Assembly (NCBI GenBank): GCA_013001885.1
Contig: JABDLD010000017.1
Span: 1 to 40,877 of the forward strand
From: Lysobacterales bacterium
Lineage (GTDB): Bacteria > Pseudomonadota > Gammaproteobacteria > Xanthomonadales > SZUA-36
Reading direction: 5' to 3'
Length of the DNA stretch: 40,877 nt
Shown here: positions 7,977-17,615 of the stretch, piece by piece
Layout: each line of letters begins with the position of its first letter
Numbering within the stretch: position 1 is the first letter of the stretch
The notes under the pieces: generated by a model
Database searches by the model: none
Told to the model about the DNA's origin: nothing
Seen by the model: only the letters and a program-made list of their open reading frames with translations
Translations under genes and position numbers: made by a program

Positions 7977-8891
7977 ATGGAAGTCAAGGGTACAATAGCG
8001 AACATGAATCAACCGGCACTCATACTGGTTTCCTACGGCGCGAACGGCATCGCCGAACTGCCCGATGGCAGCCGGCTGGACGTCAGTTACCGGCGCTCGG
8101 TTGGCCGGCCCTTCTGCGGTGACCGCGTTTGCATAAAGGCGGCCGACGGCCAGACGCCATTGGTGAGCCGCATTCTCGAGCGCAGGAACGAGTTTGCCCG
8201 GGCTGACGCAAGACGACGCAAACAGGTTATAGCAGCGAATCTCGACCAGGTGGTGATCGTCATCTCGCCACGGCCGGAGCCCAGCACGGATCTGGTGGAA
8301 CGCTACCTGGTCGCTGTTCACAGCATGGGCATCCGTCCGGTGATCGTCGTGAACAAGGTCGAGTTGATGGAAAAAGGCATGAGCCACGAAAACGGCCCCC
8401 TGAGTCACCTGAACGAATATCGTGATCTTGGCTACGAGGTGCTGGGTACTTCGTGTAAAGGCGAACCCGGGACCGTTACTTTGCAACCTCTGCTGGCCGA
8501 CACCACCAGCATTCTCGTCGGGCAATCGGGTGTCGGCAAGTCTTCACTGGTCAACGCCCTGTTGCCCGATCATGACCTGCAAACCGGAGCGCTTTCACGA
8601 ACGACCGGCAAAGGGACCCACACCACGACCACCACGATCATGTACAACCTTCCGGGCGGAGGCAAATTGATCGACTCCCCGGGCGTATGGGAATACGGTT
8701 TGTGGAAAATGGAACTTCAGGAATTGGCCCACGGCTTTATCGACATCGAGCCATGGCACGGACACTGCCGTTTCAATGACTGCCGCCACTCGGGAGAGCC
8801 CGGTTGCGCGGTGGCGGATGCCGTGACTCAGGGCAAAATCATGCAGTGGCGCTATGAAGCCTATAGAAGGTTGCTCGATCAAAGCGGATGA
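7977..8891 (+). CDS. rsgA: Ribosome small-subunit GTPase RsgA
   Basis: A 304-residue circularly permuted GTPase that acts late in 30S ribosome maturation. The ATG at 7977 is chosen because AGGAG sits eight bases upstream; a TTG codon at 7974 and an ATG at 8004 are alternatives. The N-terminal OB-fold (about 1-75) is followed by the permuted G domain: G4 NKVE (about 118) before the P-loop GQSGVGKSS (about 183) and then G3 [10 protein letters not shown] (about 227). The C-terminal zinc site appears as C-x4-C-x-H-x5-C in [15 protein letters not shown]. Divergent from orn; its promoter must overlap the orn coding start. Confidence 0.96.
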   Translation: MEVKGTIANMNQPALILVSYGANGIAELPDGSRLDVSYRRSVGRPFCGDRVCIKAADGQTPLVSRILERRNEFARADARRRKQVIAANLDQVVIVISPRPEPSTDLVERYLVAVHSMGIRPVIVVNKVELMEKGMSHENGPLSHLNEYRDLGYEVLGTSCKGEPGTVTLQPLLADTTSILVGQSGVGKSSLVNALLPDHDLQTGALSRTTGKGTHTTTTTIMYNLPGGGKLIDSPGVWEYGLWKMELQELAHGFIDIEPWHGHCRFNDCRHSGEPGCAVADAVTQGKIMQWRYEAYRRLLDQSG

Positions 8892-8936
8892 CGTGTTATA
8901 TTTAGGTACCGTGAATGCTGATTTGGAGGCAGTGAC

Positions 8937-9245
8937 ATGACAAGGATGGTTCTGACGCTGATTTTAGGTTTTATCGCCGGTTTTTCTGTACCCGTGACAT
9001 TGAGCGCTGACGTTTTACTCATCGAGGAAGTCAGGCAGGCGGGGCGGATGGATGTGCCGGCCAACGGCATGAACACCGCAGAGGTGCGCGCCCGCTTCGG
9101 CGAACCGGTGAACGTGCATGCAACCGTAGGCGACCCCCCCATCACGCGTTGGGAATACGATCGCTGGAGCGTGTATTTCGAGTATGACCTCGTATTGTTC
9201 ACGGTCCTGCACAAGGGCGCCGTAATCGACAAGAAAACCGAATAA
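8937..9245 (+). CDS. Small exported protein with a BamE/SmpA-like fold signature
   Basis: This 102-residue protein starts at an ATG with TTGGAGG nearby and has a signal peptide (about residues 1-24, ending VTLSAD) without a lipobox cysteine, so it should be periplasmic. The mature part has MNTAEVRARFGEPV and ITRWEYDRWSVYFEYDLV, resembling the 'M-x-VxxxxGxP...WxY...V.F' pattern of BamE/SmpA-type modules, but no specific family is identified. It lies 45 bases after rsgA and 100 bases before the TraB-family gene, on the same strand, so it could be cotranscribed with rsgA. Function unknown; the fold similarity is inferred from motif spacing only. Confidence 0.75.
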   Translation: MTRMVLTLILGFIAGFSVPVTLSADVLLIEEVRQAGRMDVPANGMNTAEVRARFGEPVNVHATVGDPPITRWEYDRWSVYFEYDLVLFTVLHKGAVIDKKTE

Positions 9246-9345
9246 CACCGTCACAGACTTCAATCTCGCGGCAATGGTTACTGAAGTCGGGCGAATTCTG
9301 CCCGTATAGGGTATCCTTTCGCCTTTTCCGAAACAGGCACCCTGA

Positions 9346-10554
9346 ATGTCGCAGCAAGCCGGAGACAGTCTCCAGGACCAACCCATTCGACGCGTAAGCC
9401 GGGACGGGGTTGAGTACACCTTATTAGGTACCGCACACGTTTCCCGCGCGAGCGCCGAAGCGGTGAAGGAACTGGCTTCATCAGGGGAATTCGACGCCGT
9501 CGCGGTCGAATTGTGCCAGGCGCGCTACGATGCATTGACAGCAGAGCGCAATTGGACCGACCTTGATCTGTACCGGATCATCCGCGAGGGCAAGGCCGGG
9601 CTGGTTATGGCCAACCTGGCTCTCAGCGCCTATCAACGGCGGATCGCGGAACAGTTCGGTATCGAGCCGGGGGCCGAAATGCGGGCCGCCACCGTCGCCG
9701 CCAAAGAGCGGGATTTGCCGCTGCAGCTGGTCGATCGTGACCTGGCCACCACCCTCCGCCGCAGTTACGCCAGTGTGCCATGGTATAAACGCATTTACAT
9801 GATGGCCGGTCTGGCTTTCGGCATGGTCAGTTCTGATGAAATTGACGAAGAGTCGATCGAAAAACTCAAGGAAGGCGATATCCTGGAATCGACCTTTACC
9901 GAGTTCGCCGAACAGTCACCTGAACTGTACGAGGCCCTGATTGCAGAGCGCGACCGCTACATGGCAGCCCGTCTGCGCGAAGAAAACGCCGGCGCAGAGC
10001 ATAAAAAAGTACTGGTAGTGATTGGCGCCGGCCACATGGAAGGCCTGGCCAAACACCTCGATGCCGGCCAAGCCGATCCCCAGGCAGAGCGCCGGCAACT
10101 GGAAGCGATGCCGGCGAAGTCCCGCTGGCCGAAAATAATCCCCTGGGCGATCATGGTGCTGGTGCTTGCCGGGTTCTTTATTGGATTTTCCCGCAGCCCG
10201 GAACTGGGCTGGAAACTGGTTTTTTTCTGGGTCGCCATCAACGGCGGCCTGGCGGCGCTCGGCGCACTGATCGCACGCGGCCATCCGCTGACCATCCTCA
10301 GCGCCGTCGTCGCGGCTCCCCTGACCTCGCTGAACCCCACCATCGCGGCGGGAATGGTCACCGGACTGGTGGAGTCCTGGCTGAGGAAACCCCGGGTTTC
10401 CGACTTGGAAAAGCTGCGCTTCGACATCACCACGGCCAGGGGCTGGTTCCGTAATCCGGCCACCCGCATACTGCTGGTGTTCCTGTTATCCAACCTGGGC
10501 TCGGCCATTGGAACCTGGATCGCCGGCTTCAAGATTTTTACTGCGCTCTCCTGA
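9346..10554 (+). CDS. TraB/PrgY-family membrane protein (TRABD homologue)
   Basis: A 402-residue protein of the TraB/GumN superfamily. The N-terminal domain has the family's GTAHVS (about residues 28-33), VAVELCQARY (about 52-61) and a later GAGHM (about 227), motifs thought to form a metalloprotease-like (Tiki/EreA-fold) active site. The C-terminal third has about four transmembrane stretches (near 264-283, 290-312, 316-345 and 372-395). The family was first described in pheromone shutdown by plasmid-encoded TraB/PrgY of enterococci; a chromosomal role in proteobacteria is not established. The dusB ATG follows one base after its stop, so the two are translationally linked. The family name is firm; the activity is inference. 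Confidence 0.9.
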   Translation: MSQQAGDSLQDQPIRRVSRDGVEYTLLGTAHVSRASAEAVKELASSGEFDAVAVELCQARYDALTAERNWTDLDLYRIIREGKAGLVMANLALSAYQRRIAEQFGIEPGAEMRAATVAAKERDLPLQLVDRDLATTLRRSYASVPWYKRIYMMAGLAFGMVSSDEIDEESIEKLKEGDILESTFTEFAEQSPELYEALIAERDRYMAARLREENAGAEHKKVLVVIGAGHMEGLAKHLDAGQADPQAERRQLEAMPAKSRWPKIIPWAIMVLVLAGFFIGFSRSPELGWKLVFFWVAINGGLAALGALIARGHPLTILSAVVAAPLTSLNPTIAAGMVTGLVESWLRKPRVSDLEKLRFDITTARGWFRNPATRILLVFLLSNLGSAIGTWIAGFKIFTALS

Positions 10555-10555
10555 G

Positions 10556-11620
10556 ATGAACATCGGCCCTTTTCATATTGAGAACCCGTTGGCGCTGGCG
10601 CCGATGGTTGGCGTGACCGATAAATTCTTCCGGCGCCTGTGCCGGGAACTGGGTGCGGGTTACGTCGTATCGGAAATGCTTGCCTCGAACCCCGCGTTGC
10701 GCGAAACGCGCGTGTCGCGCCGGCGCGGCGACTTCGAAGGTGAACCCGGCCCCGTGGTCATCCAGATAGCGGGCAGTGACCCGGCCTGGATGGCGGATGC
10801 CGCGCAATTCAATGTAGAGCGCGGCGCGCAGATCATTGATATCAACATGGGCTGTCCAGCCAAGAAAGTGTGCAACAAGCTGGCCGGTTCGGCGCTGTTG
10901 TCAGATCCGGACCAGGTCCGGAGAATACTTGATGCCGTTGTTGCGGCTGTCGATGTGCCGGTGACTCTCAAGATCCGAACCGGTCCTAATCCCAACCTGA
11001 AAAACGGCGTTGCCATTGCGGAAATGGCCGAGCGCTCCGGAATCGCCGCACTGGCCGTTCACGGCAGAACCCGTTCGGACCGCTTTAAAGGCAATGCAGA
11101 GTACGAGACCATTCGCGCGATCTGCGCCGCCGTTTCCATACCGGTATTTGCCAACGGTGATATCGATACACCGCAAAAAGCACGGGAAGTCCTCGAGTTC
11201 ACCGGAGCTGACGGGCTGATGATCGGGCGCGCAGCCCAGGGTAACCCCTGGATCTTCCGCGAAATTCACCATTTCCTCGATACCGGCAAGGAACTGCCGC
11301 CCCCGGGCGCGGCAGAAGTGCTCAGCGTCATGCAGCGGCACCTGGCTCAACTGCATCGGTCATACGGTGAATTTCAAGGCGTTCGGGTCGCGCGTAAACA
11401 CATTGGCTGGTACCTTAACGGTCGTGCGGGCGCCGCAGCTGCGCGTAAGCAACTGATGCGCGCAGAGAATGCGGCCGATCAGTTCTCCATCCTGAATACC
11501 TATTTCCGTAAAGGAAGCATGCATGCACCAAGCAAAATCCGAACGGTTGCCCAGTCACCTGCTGCTCTTGATACCACTGGTGTTGATTTCAACACCCGCG
11601 TGGGCGCTGGAGGCGCCTGA
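10556..11620 (+). CDS. dusB: tRNA-dihydrouridine synthase B, with extended C-terminus
   Basis: An FMN-dependent enzyme that reduces uridine in the tRNA D-loop (position 17 for DusB). The start at 10556 gives MNIGPFHIENPLALAPMVGV, the typical N-terminus. DINMGCPAKKV (about residues 98-108) carries the GCP catalytic-cysteine motif, followed by LAGSALL, VTLKIRTG, LAVHGRTR and VFANGDI of the TIM barrel, and GADGLMIGRAAQGNPW of the phosphate-binding site. At 354 residues it is about 20-30 longer than usual: the last part of the frame overlaps nhaC by 98 bases and looks unrelated to Dus proteins. fis, the usual partner downstream of dusB in gammaproteobacteria, is absent here. Confidence 0.95.
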   Translation: MNIGPFHIENPLALAPMVGVTDKFFRRLCRELGAGYVVSEMLASNPALRETRVSRRRGDFEGEPGPVVIQIAGSDPAWMADAAQFNVERGAQIIDINMGCPAKKVCNKLAGSALLSDPDQVRRILDAVVAAVDVPVTLKIRTGPNPNLKNGVAIAEMAERSGIAALAVHGRTRSDRFKGNAEYETIRAICAAVSIPVFANGDIDTPQKAREVLEFTGADGLMIGRAAQGNPWIFREIHHFLDTGKELPPPGAAEVLSVMQRHLAQLHRSYGEFQGVRVARKHIGWYLNGRAGAAAARKQLMRAENAADQFSILNTYFRKGSMHAPSKIRTVAQSPAALDTTGVDFNTRVGAGGA

Positions 11621-13214
11621 CGCCACGCCGCTCTCCTGGGTTTCTGTTCTGCCCCCGTTGTTGGCCATCGTGCTGGCGATGACTTTGCGGCAGGTTATTC
11701 CGGCCCTGTTCCTGGGCGTCTGGTTTGGGGCATGGGCCATTAACGGCTTCAATTTGCCGGGGCTCTGGAACGGGCTGCTTGACGCTTTTCAGAAATTCGT
11801 ACTCGACGCCGTCGTCAAGCCAGACCACGCGGCGGTCATCCTGTTTTCACTGATGATCGGCGGCACGGTGGGCATCATTTCACGCAACGGCGGCATGCAG
11901 GGAATCGTGAACCTGATTGCCGCCTGGGCGGACGATGCCCGGCGCGCCTGCCTGGCGACCGCGGCCATGGGGCTGGCGGTCTTTTTCGACGATTACGCCA
12001 ACACCCTGGTGGTCGGAAATACCATGCGTCCCGTCACCGATTCGATGAAAGTCTCCCGGGCCAAGCTTGCTTACATTGTGGATTCAACCGCAGCCCCGGT
12101 CGCCACGGTTGCGCTGGTGACCACCTGGATCGGAACCCAGGTCGGACTGATCGGAGAGGCTATATCAACCATTCCGGACCTCGATGCGGAAGCCTATCTG
12201 CTGTTCCTGGCGTCCATTCCTTACAGTTTTTATCCGCTGCTGGCCGTTGCTTTTGTGTTCATGGTCGCCGCCAGCGGCCGGGACTTCGGACCGATGGCAA
12301 AGGCAGAGGCCACTGCCCGGCTGGCGGACGCTGAAACGCTGCATCACCTGCAGTCTGCCGTGGCCGCAGATTGCGAACCGATCGAGGCAGTGAAGGACAA
12401 GCCACAGCGCGCCGTCAACGCGGTGCTGCCGATCGCGATGCTGATTTTCGGCGTCATGGGCGGACTTTACGTGACCGGAAAAGCCGGTGTGGGCCTCGAT
12501 GGCGCCAGTCTGAAAGACATCGTCGGCGCCGCCGACTCTTATAAGTCGCTGATGTGGGGATCGATGATCGGCATGATGACGGCCGTTGTCATGACACTCG
12601 CACAACGCATCATGAGCCTCGAGGAAGTTGTAAACGCCTGGTACAAAGGATTGAGAACGATGTTTTACGCCATGATCATCCTGGTCCTGGCATGGGCGTT
12701 GAGCGGCATCGCCACGGAAATGAGAACGGCCGACTACCTGGTCTCGATCCTCGGTGACACCCTGCCGGCTCAACTGGTGCCGGTCATCGTTTTCGTGCTG
12801 GCGGCGTTTACCGCTTTCGCCACCGGTTCCAGCTGGGGTGCGATGGGCATCCTCATTCCCCTGATCATCCCGCTGACCTGGGCCGTAATGAAATCCAGCG
12901 GGTTTGCCGGTCCGGACGACATGCACATCCTTTACTCTTCCATCGCCGGGGTTCTGGCCGGCAGTGTCTGGGGCGACCACTGTTCGCCGATTTCGGACAC
13001 CACCATCCTGTCCTCGATGGCGTCTGGTTGCGACCACATTGAACACGTCCGCACCCAGATGCCGTATGCCATCCTGGTAGCGGCAGTTTCGATCGTCATC
13101 TGCCTGGTGCCGGTCGCTTACGGCCTCCCCTGGTGGGCCGGCCTGGCGCTCAGCCTTGCTCTGCTCTTTCTCATATTGCAGATCGCAGGCCGGAATCCAC
13201 CGGCCCCGGCTTGA
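11523..13214 (+). CDS. NhaC-family Na+/H+ antiporter
   Basis: A 563-residue inner-membrane protein with about 12 hydrophobic segments. The first 29 residues look like a cleavable or anchor signal (LLLLIPLVLISTPAWA). Family landmarks are FFDDYANTLVVGNTMRP (about residues 153-169), DSTAAPVA, FATGSSWGAMGILIP (about 431-445) and WGDHCSPISDTTILSS (about 482-497). It probably exchanges Na+ for H+; some relatives exchange other cation or organic ion pairs. An AAGGA ribosome site seven bases before the ATG lies inside the dusB frame, giving a 98-base overlap in a different frame. The stop overlaps the mfd start by one base (TGATG), so antiporter and repair factor share a message. Confidence 0.92.
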   Translation: MHQAKSERLPSHLLLLIPLVLISTPAWALEAPDATPLSWVSVLPPLLAIVLAMTLRQVIPALFLGVWFGAWAINGFNLPGLWNGLLDAFQKFVLDAVVKPDHAAVILFSLMIGGTVGIISRNGGMQGIVNLIAAWADDARRACLATAAMGLAVFFDDYANTLVVGNTMRPVTDSMKVSRAKLAYIVDSTAAPVATVALVTTWIGTQVGLIGEAISTIPDLDAEAYLLFLASIPYSFYPLLAVAFVFMVAASGRDFGPMAKAEATARLADAETLHHLQSAVAADCEPIEAVKDKPQRAVNAVLPIAMLIFGVMGGLYVTGKAGVGLDGASLKDIVGAADSYKSLMWGSMIGMMTAVVMTLAQRIMSLEEVVNAWYKGLRTMFYAMIILVLAWALSGIATEMRTADYLVSILGDTLPAQLVPVIVFVLAAFTAFATGSSWGAMGILIPLIIPLTWAVMKSSGFAGPDDMHILYSSIAGVLAGSVWGDHCSPISDTTILSSMASGCDHIEHVRTQMPYAILVAAVSIVICLVPVAYGLPWWAGLALSLALLFLILQIAGRNPPAPA

Positions 13215-16200
13215 TGGCCGAAAGTCCGTTCAGTGCCCGCTTCAGGGACTCCATAGAAACATGGAGTGGATTGCACGGAAGTGCCGTGGCCATCGCGATA
13301 CAGGCGGCGGCGAGCGCTCACAAGGGTGTGACCTTCATCGTGACACGGTCAAGCCACCAGGCCCAGGTATTGGCGCGCGATCTCGAGTTGCTTGCACTGG
13401 GCGAACTCCCGGTCCAGGTTTTCCCGGACCATGAAACCCTGCCCTATGATCCATTCTCTCCGCATCCGGACATTATTGCCGAGCGGCTGAAAACCCTGTC
13501 TGCACTGTCTTCGCTGAGCAACGGTATCGTGCTGGCACCGGTGACTTCGCTGATACAGCGATTGCCGCCCGCCGGTTATATTCTGCAGCGCAGTTTCGAC
13601 CTGGCCGCCGGCCAGCCGCTGGTCATCAGCGATTTCCGGACCCGGCTTAACCACGCCGGTTACGAGTCGTCCGAACAGGTTTACCAGGCGGGCCAATACG
13701 CCATCCGCGGATCGGTAGTGGACATTTTCCCTGCCGGTAGTCCTGGTCCGTACCGCCTGGACCTGTTCGACGAGGAAATAGACACGATCCGTGCTTTCGA
13801 CCCGGAGTCGCAGCGTTCCACCGGAAAGGTCGAATCAATCAACCTGCTGCCGGCGCGCGAATATCCGTGCGACGAGGAAGGGCTGGAGAATTTTCGGCGC
13901 GCCTTTCGCATGCGCTTCGATGTCGATACGCGCAATGTGACGCTGTACCAGGATCTCAGGTCCGGAATACACCCGCAGGGACTGGAGCAGTACCTGCCTT
14001 TGTTCTACCCGGAAACATCTTTTCTGTTTGAGTACCTCAGGCAGGATCCAAGGCTGATTATGCAGCCGGGCAGCCTCGAAGCCGCCCACGATCACATGCG
14101 CCGCACCACCGAGCGCTGGGAGCAACGCCGGCACGATATCGAGCGGCCGGTTCTTGATCCGTGGGAGCTTTACTTCACACCGGAACACTTCGAAGAACGC
14201 CTGCGGAGCTGCGACACGACGCACCTGCAGGATCCGGATACAAAGTTCCGCGCCAAGCCGGCCTTTACCAGCTCCCCGGCCCCGGACGTCCACATTCACG
14301 AACGAGGCAAGGAAGCGGCCGCCGACCTGAATGCATTCCTGGAGGCGTTCAACGGGCGCGTGCTGTTTGCTGCAGACACGCCGGGAAGGCGGGAACTGCT
14401 CAGGACCACGCTGGCGACGTTTGGCGTTAAACCTGAATCTTTTGATGATTTCGCCGGGTTTGTGCGGCACACAGCCCGACTGGGACTGGCGGTCCTCCCA
14501 ATAGACGAAGGGTTCATGATCCCGGGCGAACTGGCGCTGATCACCGAATCCCAGATGTTTGGCGGCCGCACGCGGCCCAGGTTGCAGCGCGCAGCGTCCG
14601 AACGCGATCCTGAATCGATCATTCGCAATCTGACCGATCTGGCTGCGGGCGCTCCGGTCGTGCACGAAGACCATGGCGTTGGCCGCTACCTCGGCCTCGA
14701 AGTCCTGGAGATCGATCAACGCCCCGCCGAATTCCTGATGCTCGAATACGCCGGCGGCGACAAGCTGTATGTGCCTGTGTCCTCTCTGCACCTGATCAGC
14801 CGCTACACCGGCAGCGAGCCCGAGTCCGCGCCGTTACACCGGCTGGGCAGCCAGCAGTGGGAGAAAGCCCGGCGCAAGGCGGCCCGGCAGGTCCGTGACG
14901 TTGCAGCCGAATTGCTGGACCTGTACTCGCGCAGGCTGGCCCGGCAAGGTTTTTCCTTTCCTCTCGATCAAAGACTCTATGCCGAGTTTGCCTCCGGTTT
15001 TCCGTTTGAGGAGACAACCGATCAACAAAACGCCATCGATGCGGTAATCAGCGATCTCGAGTCCGCGCAGCCAATGGACCGGGTGGTGTGCGGAGACGTG
15101 GGTTTCGGCAAAACGGAGGTCGCCCTGAGAGCCGCCTTCGTGGCGGTGCAGGCCGGCCGCCAGGTTGCTTTGCTGGTGCCCACTACCCTTCTCGCTCAAC
15201 AGCATTTTTCAACCTTCAGCGACCGCCTGGCGGACTGGCCGGTCAAGGTCGAATTGCTTTCCCGCTTCCGCACCGGAACCGAGATGAAGATGGTGTTGAA
15301 TAAATTGCGTGAGGGTAAGGCCGATATCGTGATTGGAACACACCGCCTGATCCAGAAAGACATCCGGTTCAAACAACTGGGGCTGGTGATCATCGACGAG
15401 GAACAGCGTTTCGGAGTGCGGCAAAAAGAGCGACTGAAACAGCTGCGCGCGGAAGTGGACCTGTTAACGCTCACGGCGACCCCGATTCCCCGAACGCTCA
15501 ACATGGCCATGTCCGGTATCCGCGACTTGTCGATCATCGCCACGCCGCCCGCCCGCCGCATGGCAGTGAAGACCCTGATTTCGGAATGGGACCGGTCCAT
15601 TCTGCGGGAAGCCCTTTCACGTGAGCTGCAACGCGGCGGACAGGTCTTTTTTCTGCACAACGAAGTCAGGACGATCGAACGCATTGCCAGAGAAGTCCAG
15701 GAAATGGCTCCGAACGCCAGGCTGGCCGTGGCGCATGGCCAGATGCCGGAGCGCGAGCTTGAGAAAGTGATGCTGGATTTCTACCGGCAGCGCTACAACA
15801 TCCTGGTCTGCACCACCATCATCGAGAGCGGCATCGACGTTCCGACCGCAAACACGATTGTGATCAACCGGGCCGACCGTTTTGGGCTGGCGCAGTTGCA
15901 CCAGTTGCGCGGGCGCGTCGGGAGATCGCACCACCGCGCTTATGCCTACCTGATCGTGCCGGAAAAACGCAGTATGACGGCCGACGCCCGCAAGCGTCTC
16001 GAGGCGATTGCATCACTGGAAGAACTCGGCGCCGGGTTCACACTGGCCACGCACGACCTGGAAATTCGCGGGGCCGGCGAATTACTCGGAGCCGAGCAGA
16101 GCGGACAAATCAACCAGGTTGGGTTCAGCCTGTACAGCGACATGCTGGCGCGGGCCGTGGAGGCCTTGCGCAAAGGAGAGGAGCCTGAGCTGGAAGATCC

Positions 16201-16651
16201 GGTGCACCGGGGAATCGAGATTGAACTGCATCTGCCCGCGTTGATTCCTGAAAGCTACCTTGGCGACGTACAGGCTCGCCTGACCCTGTACAAACGGGTC
16301 GCCAGCGCCAGGGATTCCGCCTCGCTGCGCGAACTCCAGGTAGAGATGATCGACCGATTCGGCCTGTTGCCGGATGAAGTCAAGGCGCTTTTTGAAATCG
16401 CGGAATTGCGCCTGCTGGCGGAAAGGATTGGTATCATGAAAATTGACTTCGGCCCGCAGGGTGGAAGAGTGGAGTTTTCCGAGCACGCTCGCGCCGATCC
16501 GGCGGCGCTGATCGGGCTGATCCAGGAACGGAGCGCCGATTTCCGGCTGGATGGCCCGCAAAAGTTGCGCATCCTGTTACAGGATGCCAATGAGGCCAGC
16601 CGCTTCAGTGAAACAAGGGCGCTGCTAGAACGGCTGGATTCAAATAAATAA
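13214..16651 (+). CDS. mfd: Transcription-repair coupling factor Mfd
   Basis: A 1145-residue DNA translocase that removes stalled RNA polymerase and recruits UvrA. The ATG at 13214 fits the family N-terminus (MAESPFSARF) and overlaps the antiporter stop. Order: UvrB-like domains 1-2 (with FPDHETLPYDPFSPH near 85 and RGSVVDIFP near 165), RNA-polymerase interaction (CarD-like) domain near 475-545 (HEDHGVGRYLGLE), then the RecG-like motor. Walker A is GDVGFGKTEVA (about 626), DEEQ about 727, TATPIPRTLNM about 753, ESGIDVP about 871 and QLRGRVGR about 894. The C-terminal domain that masks the UvrA site follows. Length matches E. coli Mfd (1148). csiV follows 14 bases later. Confidence 0.98.
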   Translation: MAESPFSARFRDSIETWSGLHGSAVAIAIQAAASAHKGVTFIVTRSSHQAQVLARDLELLALGELPVQVFPDHETLPYDPFSPHPDIIAERLKTLSALSSLSNGIVLAPVTSLIQRLPPAGYILQRSFDLAAGQPLVISDFRTRLNHAGYESSEQVYQAGQYAIRGSVVDIFPAGSPGPYRLDLFDEEIDTIRAFDPESQRSTGKVESINLLPAREYPCDEEGLENFRRAFRMRFDVDTRNVTLYQDLRSGIHPQGLEQYLPLFYPETSFLFEYLRQDPRLIMQPGSLEAAHDHMRRTTERWEQRRHDIERPVLDPWELYFTPEHFEERLRSCDTTHLQDPDTKFRAKPAFTSSPAPDVHIHERGKEAAADLNAFLEAFNGRVLFAADTPGRRELLRTTLATFGVKPESFDDFAGFVRHTARLGLAVLPIDEGFMIPGELALITESQMFGGRTRPRLQRAASERDPESIIRNLTDLAAGAPVVHEDHGVGRYLGLEVLEIDQRPAEFLMLEYAGGDKLYVPVSSLHLISRYTGSEPESAPLHRLGSQQWEKARRKAARQVRDVAAELLDLYSRRLARQGFSFPLDQRLYAEFASGFPFEETTDQQNAIDAVISDLESAQPMDRVVCGDVGFGKTEVALRAAFVAVQAGRQVALLVPTTLLAQQHFSTFSDRLADWPVKVELLSRFRTGTEMKMVLNKLREGKADIVIGTHRLIQKDIRFKQLGLVIIDEEQRFGVRQKERLKQLRAEVDLLTLTATPIPRTLNMAMSGIRDLSIIATPPARRMAVKTLISEWDRSILREALSRELQRGGQVFFLHNEVRTIERIAREVQEMAPNARLAVAHGQMPERELEKVMLDFYRQRYNILVCTTIIESGIDVPTANTIVINRADRFGLAQLHQLRGRVGRSHHRAYAYLIVPEKRSMTADARKRLEAIASLEELGAGFTLATHDLEIRGAGELLGAEQSGQINQVGFSLYSDMLARAVEALRKGEEPELEDPVHRGIEIELHLPALIPESYLGDVQARLTLYKRVASARDSASLRELQVEMIDRFGLLPDEVKALFEIAELRLLAERIGIMKIDFGPQGGRVEFSEHARADPAALIGLIQERSADFRLDGPQKLRILLQDANEASRFSETRALLERLDSNK

Positions 16652-16665
16652 AGGTATCTATTTCA

Positions 16666-17550
16666 ATGAGATATTGTTCTTTATTAATGTTGTTTTTCCT
16701 TTTGGCCCAGGTGGCTCTCCCGCTGCAGGCCCAGGAAACCCGTTACCGGGTCGAACTGCTGCTGCTGACTCATCTGAATAACGATGAAGAGCCAGTTGAA
16801 ACGGCCTGGCTGAACGATTATTCGGAGGCCCTGGATTTTCTTTCCCCGGCCGAAGAAACGGATGAAGATGGACTAGAGCAGCCAGAAGCCATAATCGATG
16901 CAGCGACAGATGCGGAAGAACTGCCGATCGCGGACAGCACGGGCTCTGGAACAGCCGAATACGTCAACCGCATAGTGCACCTGGAGGAGATGGGTGAAGC
17001 CATGCAGGAAGCCTGGCGGCGCTTGCGTGCCAGCGGACCGTTCAGACCGGAACAGTATTTGTCCTGGGAACAGGGCGACCAGCCCCCGTTCCCCACCCTG
17101 CGCATCCATGACCTCGATGTGGTTCTGACGGCAGATCCCTGGGCCGAAGCGCGGGCCAAACTGGAGGAGCAATCCGGCGGTGCCGTCGTTTTCGCAGATG
17201 CAGCCGGACTGGACGCCCTCAGCGAGGACCCCGCCGCCGAACTGCCCGCTCCTGTTGTTTACTTCCGCCTGGATGGCAGCGCGTCGCTGACGCGCAGCAG
17301 GTTTCTGCACCTGGCGCTGGATTTGCAACTCAGGCAGCCCGCAGAAACTGAACCGCTAGAGGCGCCCTACCCCGTGCTGAACAGCGACAGCCGGCAAATC
17401 GTGTTGCCGGCGCCTGCATCTTTCCTGGTGCATGACCTGAAGCAACGCCGCCAGGTGCGGACCGGCCGGATGGAGTATTTCGACAGCCCCGTCATGGGCG
17501 TGTTGGCTTACATCACCGCAATCGATACTGAAAGCGGCTTGACGGAGTGA
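16666..17550 (+). CDS. csiV: CsiV-family periplasmic protein
   Basis: A 294-residue exported protein with a signal peptide of about 22 residues (ending PLQAQE). The mature start RYRVELLLLTHL and the later blocks QYLSWEQ, VVYFRLDGSASLTRSRFLHL and a C-terminal RRQVRTGRMEYFDSPVMGVL are typical of CsiV. In Vibrio cholerae CsiV binds peptidoglycan and supports LpoA function. The gene directly after mfd is the usual place for csiV in gammaproteobacteria, which supports the call. Residues about 60-100 are a low-complexity, acidic insert. Confidence 0.85.
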   Translation: MRYCSLLMLFFLLAQVALPLQAQETRYRVELLLLTHLNNDEEPVETAWLNDYSEALDFLSPAEETDEDGLEQPEAIIDAATDAEELPIADSTGSGTAEYVNRIVHLEEMGEAMQEAWRRLRASGPFRPEQYLSWEQGDQPPFPTLRIHDLDVVLTADPWAEARAKLEEQSGGAVVFADAAGLDALSEDPAAELPAPVVYFRLDGSASLTRSRFLHLALDLQLRQPAETEPLEAPYPVLNSDSRQIVLPAPASFLVHDLKQRRQVRTGRMEYFDSPVMGVLAYITAIDTESGLTE

Positions 17551-17615
17551 GTGGAAGACACCGGCGAATCGGACTAGGCTAGTCTTGCAGCAAAACAACA
17601 AGGGAGAAACCGTAA

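Noticed and set aside
12165-13046. 293-codon minus-strand frame opposite the NhaC-type gene
   Set aside because: Histidine- and arginine-rich shadow composition with no domain; the sense strand is a clear antiporter.
13133-13213. 27-residue N-terminal extension of Mfd
   Set aside because: It lies inside the antiporter gene; the ATG at 13214 gives the family length and overlaps the previous stop.
13835-14791. 318-codon minus-strand frame opposite mfd
   Set aside because: Fully inside mfd with no family pattern; typical of high-GC antisense frames.
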